Shown here: piece by piece, positions 60,775 through 64,000 of the stretch
Numbering within the stretch: position 1 is the first letter of the stretch
Layout of the letters: every line of letters starts with the position of its first letter
Source: Anaerolineaceae bacterium
GTDB taxonomy: Bacteria > Chloroflexota > Anaerolineae > Anaerolineales > Anaerolineaceae
Assembly: GCA_018056725.1 (NCBI GenBank)
Contig: JAGPFF010000004.1
Coordinates: 1-64,000 of the forward strand
Length of the DNA stretch: 64,000 nt
Reading direction: 5' to 3'
The notes under the pieces: model-generated
Databases searched by the model: none
What the model was told of the DNA's origin: nothing
The model's input: only the letters and a program-made list of their open reading frames with translations
Translations under genes and position numbers: made by a program

Positions 60775-62682
60775 ATGCACGTCATCGGTACGGCGGGGCA
60801 CGTTGACCACGGCAAATCTTCACTGGTTCGTGCTCTCACAGGTATGGATCCTGACAGGCTGGAAGAGGAGAAATCTCGCCAGATGACCATCGATCTGGGA
60901 TTTGCCTGGTATGAATCCCCATCGGTGGGAGCCATCGGGATCATTGATGTCCCCGGGCATAAAGATTTCATCGAGAACATGCTGGCTGGCGTGGGTGGAA
61001 TTGACGCCGTTTTACTGGTGATTGCTGCAGATGAAGGGGTGATGCCCCAAACCCGGGAACATCTCCTCATTATCGACCTGCTCCAAATTAGGACTGGTTT
61101 GGTGATTCTTACCAAGATTGACATGGTCGATGATCCGGACTGGCTTGATCTGGTTGAAATGGATATTCGGACAGCGTTGAAAGGCAGCGTGCTTGAAAAT
61201 TCCGCCATTCTTCGTGTTTCCTCCAAAACCGGGGAAGGGCTTGAGGCGGTATGCGAAGCCATTGATGAGTTATTGAAATCCTCCCTGCTACGGCAGAATA
61301 ATCACCAGCCTCGTTTACCTGTCGATCGCGTATTTTCGATCAAGGGGTTTGGCACAGTGGTAACTGGAACGTTGCTGGATGGTTCCTTTCAAGTGGAGGA
61401 TGCTGTCGAGATACTCCCGGCTCAGAAATCTGCGCGGATTCGTGGTCTTCAAAGCCATAAGAAACAGGAATTGATTGCCCTGCCCGGCAGCCGTACCGCG
61501 ATCAACCTTGCCGGGATTGATATGGCGGAAATTCATCGCGGAGACACCGTCGTTCACCCGGGCGACTATCTACCGACGAGACGAGTCGACGCCACTCTGG
61601 AATTGGTTCCGGATGCCCAGGTAGTGCTCAAGCATAACGATGAAGTGAAAATTTTTGTTCATACTACCGAGTGCGTAGCCCGGGTGCGCCTGATGCAAAA
61701 ACCTGCCTTACAACCGGGTGAATCAGCTTGGGTTCAACTGGAACCGGAAAAGCCGCTTGTGGTGGCAAAAAACGATCGCTTCATTGTCCGCCGCATTTCA
61801 CCTGCCCAGACTATTGGGGGAGGCACGGTGGTGGATGCCCACCCCGCGCGACGCTACAAATTGCAGGATGAACAAGTAATTGCCCGCCTGGAATCGAAGG
61901 TATCCACTTCCACCCAGGATGCCCTTTATTCCCTGATCCTTGAGGAACCTTTCATTCCTTTTTCCAAAATGATCACGAAGCAGGAGACCGGAACCGAAAC
62001 GGCAATCGATCTCATAAATACGCTGATCACGAATCATCAGGTAATCCGGTTTGGCGGGCAGAAGCTTGAAGAAAGTGTCTATGTGAGTGTTTCATACTGG
62101 GAGATTTTGACCCAAAAATTGATGAAGCTGTTGGATGAGTACCACGAAAAATTTCCCCTAGCCATGGGGATTAAAAAAGAAGAACTCAGACGTTCACTGA
62201 AATTGTCAGAGCAATCATTTAATCTCAGCCTTCAGGAATGGCGGGAGAAGGGTCGGATCAAGGTTGAAGGGGATTGGGTTTCTCTGCCAACTTTCTCGAT
62301 CCGGTATTCGCCGGCACAATTAAGGCGTATTCAACAGCTCAATGAAATCCTCGCACAAAAACCGTTTAATCCACCATCGGTAAAGGAATTGCTGGGAATG
62401 TTAGGAGAGGATTTGTACCAATCCTTGCTCAATAGAGGCAGTTTAATTCAACTTTCTGCTGAGGTCGCCGTCAGTGACAAAGAATTTGAAACCATGCGGG
62501 AGTACGTGGTTGCTGAATGTAAAAATGGCATCCTGCTTACCCTGGGGCAATTCCGGGATCATTTTGAAACCAGCCGTAAAGTTTCACAGGCATTTCTGGA
62601 GCATTTAGATCGAATCGGAATCACGGTTCGAGCAGGTGAGGGACGCAGGCTTAAAGATCAATCCGATCCCACTATGCGGTAA
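60775..62682 (+). CDS. selB: selenocysteine-specific elongation factor SelB
   Basis: This 635-residue GTPase brings Sec-tRNA to UGA codons. G1 GTAGHVDHGKSSLV lies at about 5-18, then DVPGHKDFIENML (G3), TKIDMVD (G4), then EF-Tu-like domains 2-3 (GFGTVVTGTLLDG). The C-terminal 250 residues hold the winged helices that bind the SECIS hairpin; the last begins near VSDKEFETMREYVV. The initiator ATG is 3 bases after the coiled-coil gene. No selA, selC or selD is in the window, and no UGA-containing frame was convincing here, so the selenoproteins are elsewhere. Confidence 0.96.
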   Translation: MHVIGTAGHVDHGKSSLVRALTGMDPDRLEEEKSRQMTIDLGFAWYESPSVGAIGIIDVPGHKDFIENMLAGVGGIDAVLLVIAADEGVMPQTREHLLIIDLLQIRTGLVILTKIDMVDDPDWLDLVEMDIRTALKGSVLENSAILRVSSKTGEGLEAVCEAIDELLKSSLLRQNNHQPRLPVDRVFSIKGFGTVVTGTLLDGSFQVEDAVEILPAQKSARIRGLQSHKKQELIALPGSRTAINLAGIDMAEIHRGDTVVHPGDYLPTRRVDATLELVPDAQVVLKHNDEVKIFVHTTECVARVRLMQKPALQPGESAWVQLEPEKPLVVAKNDRFIVRRISPAQTIGGGTVVDAHPARRYKLQDEQVIARLESKVSTSTQDALYSLILEEPFIPFSKMITKQETGTETAIDLINTLITNHQVIRFGGQKLEESVYVSVSYWEILTQKLMKLLDEYHEKFPLAMGIKKEELRRSLKLSEQSFNLSLQEWREKGRIKVEGDWVSLPTFSIRYSPAQLRRIQQLNEILAQKPFNPPSVKELLGMLGEDLYQSLLNRGSLIQLSAEVAVSDKEFETMREYVVAECKNGILLTLGQFRDHFETSRKVSQAFLEHLDRIGITVRAGEGRRLKDQSDPTMR

Positions 62683-62707
62683 ATCTTACCGTGTGGTAAA
62701 TCATTCA

Positions 62708-62736
62708 TTGACAGTCCGTCAGACTGCCTGTATAAT
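62708..62736 (+). promoter_or_regulatory. promoter of rplU-rpmA-rpmE
   Basis: TTGACA (62708-62713) and TATAAT (62731-62736) are both perfect and exactly 17 bases apart. The spacer includes a 5-bp inverted repeat CAGTC/GACTG (62712-62716 and 62722-62726). The 5' leader of about 110 bases contains an ACCAG/CTGGT hairpin at about 62751-62770. Confidence 0.9.
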
Positions 62737-62852
62737 AGCGTCTGCCTTGTGACCAGGAATCTCATTCTGGTTAAGGAAAATTCCAACTTCCCCGCGGACT
62801 GGCGAATTAAGGCGCGAGGCAACGGTGAAGTGAAGATTGGAGACTATTTAGG

Positions 62853-63170
62853 ATGAAATATGCAATTGTGGAAAGTGGCGGCAAGCAGTATAAAGCCGTC
62901 GAAGGGGCTACGATCGATGTAGACCTGTTGGATGCTGAGGTTGGTCAGGCGGTCAAAATTGACGATGTTTTACTGGTCGTCGAGGATGAAAAAATCCAGG
63001 TCGGAACGCCATCAGTAAAAGGTGCCTCTGTCACCACTTCGGTAGTGGATCATATCAAGGGTCCCAAATTGGATACCTTCAAGTATTCTCCGAAGAAACG
63101 AATCCGTGTTAAGACCGGTCATCGCCAGCGCTACACTCGCCTGAAGATCGAAACGATAGAAGTGGAGTAA
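62853..63170 (+). CDS. rplU: 50S ribosomal protein L21
   Basis: This 105-residue protein begins [19 protein letters not shown], the standard L21 start, and has the end [26 protein letters not shown]21 binds 23S rRNA and pairs with L27 in one operon. A perfect promoter lies 116 bases upstream. rpmA follows after 4 bases. Confidence 0.97.
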   Translation: MKYAIVESGGKQYKAVEGATIDVDLLDAEVGQAVKIDDVLLVVEDEKIQVGTPSVKGASVTTSVVDHIKGPKLDTFKYSPKKRIRVKTGHRQRYTRLKIETIEVE

Positions 63171-63174
63171 GAAA

Positions 63175-63438
63175 ATGGCACATAAAAAAGGTGGTGGTTC
63201 CAGTCGAAACGGTCGCGACAGCAATGCCCAGCGGCTGGGTGTCAAGAAATTCGCCGGTCAGGAAGTTTTATCGGGGAACATTCTTGTTCGTCAGCGTGGT
63301 ACCAAAATCAAACCAGGTTTAAATGTAAAAGTCGGTACGGATGATACGCTATTCGCTGTTGCGGAAGGGATTGTTGAATACGAGACCCTGCCGAATGGTC
63401 AGAAACGGGTTAATGTAAAGCCGGCAGTATCCGAATAA
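63175..63438 (+). CDS. rpmA: 50S ribosomal protein L27
   Basis: This 87-residue protein starts [24 protein letters not shown] and continues [21 protein letters not shown], matching L27. The N-terminal tail reaches the peptidyl transferase centre. There is no Firmicutes-type N-terminal propeptide that would need cleavage. The operon order rplU-rpmA is universal; rpmE next is common in some phyla. Confidence 0.97.
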   Translation: MAHKKGGGSSRNGRDSNAQRLGVKKFAGQEVLSGNILVRQRGTKIKPGLNVKVGTDDTLFAVAEGIVEYETLPNGQKRVNVKPAVSE

Positions 63439-63505
63439 ATATTCCTTTTTACATATCCGTCTCAATCGACAATTGTAAAAAGACTCTACAGGAAGGTTTA
63501 CGAGA

Positions 63506-63982
63506 ATGAAAAAAGGGATTCACCCAACTTATTATCCTGATGCCAGGGTTACCTGTTCTTGCGGGAATACCTGGACTACAGGTTCAACGAAAAAAGAAAT
63601 TCACACTGAAGTGTGCTCTAAATGCCATCCGTTCTTCACCGGACAGCAACAGCGCATCATCGATATCGAAGGTCAGGTCGATCGCTTCTATAAGAAATTA
63701 CAAGCCAGACAGGATTACATCGATGAAAAGAAGGCAAAAATTGCTTCCAAGACTTCACCAGACCGCTCGGTGAAGGAACTTGGTTTGTCCAACCGGGCAG
63801 TGGAAGCGCTTGAGAAAGCCGGCATTGTGAATGTTGGTCAGGTTCTCGAGAAATTAGCAGAAGGCGAGAACGCGGTTTTGGAGATTGAGGGCTTTGGTCG
63901 TAAATCCTTAATCGATATGAAGAAAAATCTGCGGCAGATGGGATACACTCTTCCCACCGCAGCGCAAGAGATCGTCGTCTAA
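63506..63982 (+). CDS. rpmE: 50S ribosomal protein L31 fused to an RNA polymerase alpha C-terminal-type domain
   Basis: This 158-residue protein is twice as long as usual L31. Residues 1-70 are L31, with zinc cysteines C17, C19, C37 and C40 and [21 protein letters not shown]-like HPFFTGQQ. Residues 71-86 are a charged linker. Residues 87-147 match the alphaCTD helix-hairpin-helix fold, aligning with the RpoA C-terminus in this window: [21 protein letters not shown] with LSVRVFNSLKRTGVKTVGDVL, and [11 protein letters not shown] with NFGEKSLDELR. R97, G131, K133 and S134 sit where E. coli alpha has R265, G296, K298 and S299. No frameshift separates the parts; one start and one stop bound them. 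Confidence 0.9.
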   Translation: MKKGIHPTYYPDARVTCSCGNTWTTGSTKKEIHTEVCSKCHPFFTGQQQRIIDIEGQVDRFYKKLQARQDYIDEKKAKIASKTSPDRSVKELGLSNRAVEALEKAGIVNVGQVLEKLAEGENAVLEIEGFGRKSLIDMKKNLRQMGYTLPTAAQEIVV

Positions 63983-64000
63983 ACTTGTTAATGCGGCAAA

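Noticed and set aside
62737-62852. Known L21 leader RNA of Firmicutes in front of rplU.
   Set aside because: Only a small ACCAG/CTGGT hairpin is visible; no match to the described leader shape could be shown by eye.
1-64000. Mobile elements, prophage, integrons and CRISPR arrays.
   Set aside because: No transposase, integrase, phage structural gene, or regularly spaced repeat was found on either strand.

Overview
The window reads as a chromosomal segment of an anaerobic, non-pathogenic-looking bacterium. The best guess is the phylum Chloroflexota (Anaerolineae-like). This is an inference from three things: Pro/Thr-rich linkers and tails on envelope proteins, a membrane-anchored TPR protein and a MazG with a degenerate methylase half, and the general protein style. 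It was not tested by any search. Base composition is moderate and even, gene density is high, and there is no insertion sequence, phage gene, CRISPR array or rRNA gene.

Region 1 (1-12870) is one long ribosomal-protein block on the + strand: the end of rpsC, then rplP-rpmC-rpsQ-rplN-rplX-rplE-rpsN-rpsH-rplF-rplR-rpsE-rpmD-rplO-secY-adk-map-rpmJ-rpsM-rpsK-rpsD-rpoA-rplQ-truA-rplM-rpsI. It joins the S10/spc, alpha and rplM-rpsI operons with tiny gaps or overlaps. infA is missing from its usual place between map and rpmJ. The block ends in an elaborate hairpin terminator.

Region 2 (12880-37950) is a mosaic of housekeeping genes on both strands: mazG, a fused formimidoyltransferase-cyclodeaminase, dcd, a deacetylase-like lipoprotein, a small protein phosphatase, rplI, a RodZ-like protein with two HTH domains, rimO, a TPR protein, murJ, an RsmI-type methylase, tRNA-Glu, a CPA2 antiporter paired with a PII-like protein, methylmalonyl-CoA mutase and epimerase, an Atg22-type transporter, uvrA, a multiply frameshifted pseudogene, a UDP-glucose dehydrogenase and folD.

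Region 3 (37957-62682, all +) looks like a purine/ureide catabolic island. It holds an 8-oxoguanine deaminase, adenine deaminase, a GntR/HutC regulator, an ATCase-like and a knotted YgeW-like carbamoyltransferase, carbamate kinase, a complete BMP-type nucleoside/purine ABC importer, two fold-type II PLP enzymes, a glycosyltransferase, an unknown protein and a dihydropyrimidinase/hydantoinase. The first promoter is bracketed by two copies of a perfect palindrome, which fits autoregulation by the GntR protein. The simplest model is import of purine nucleosides or bases, deamination, hydantoin/ureide ring opening, phosphorolysis of a carbamoyl group, and ATP from carbamate kinase. The hydantoinase gene runs without a gap into three degenerate complex-I-like membrane proteins, a long coiled-coil protein and selB, so selenocysteine use is likely.

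Region 4 (62700-64000) is rplU-rpmA-rpmE behind a near-consensus promoter. Its rpmE encodes L31 fused to a domain that closely resembles the C-terminal domain of the RNA polymerase alpha subunit encoded 53 kb upstream. This fusion is the most striking single observation in the window.
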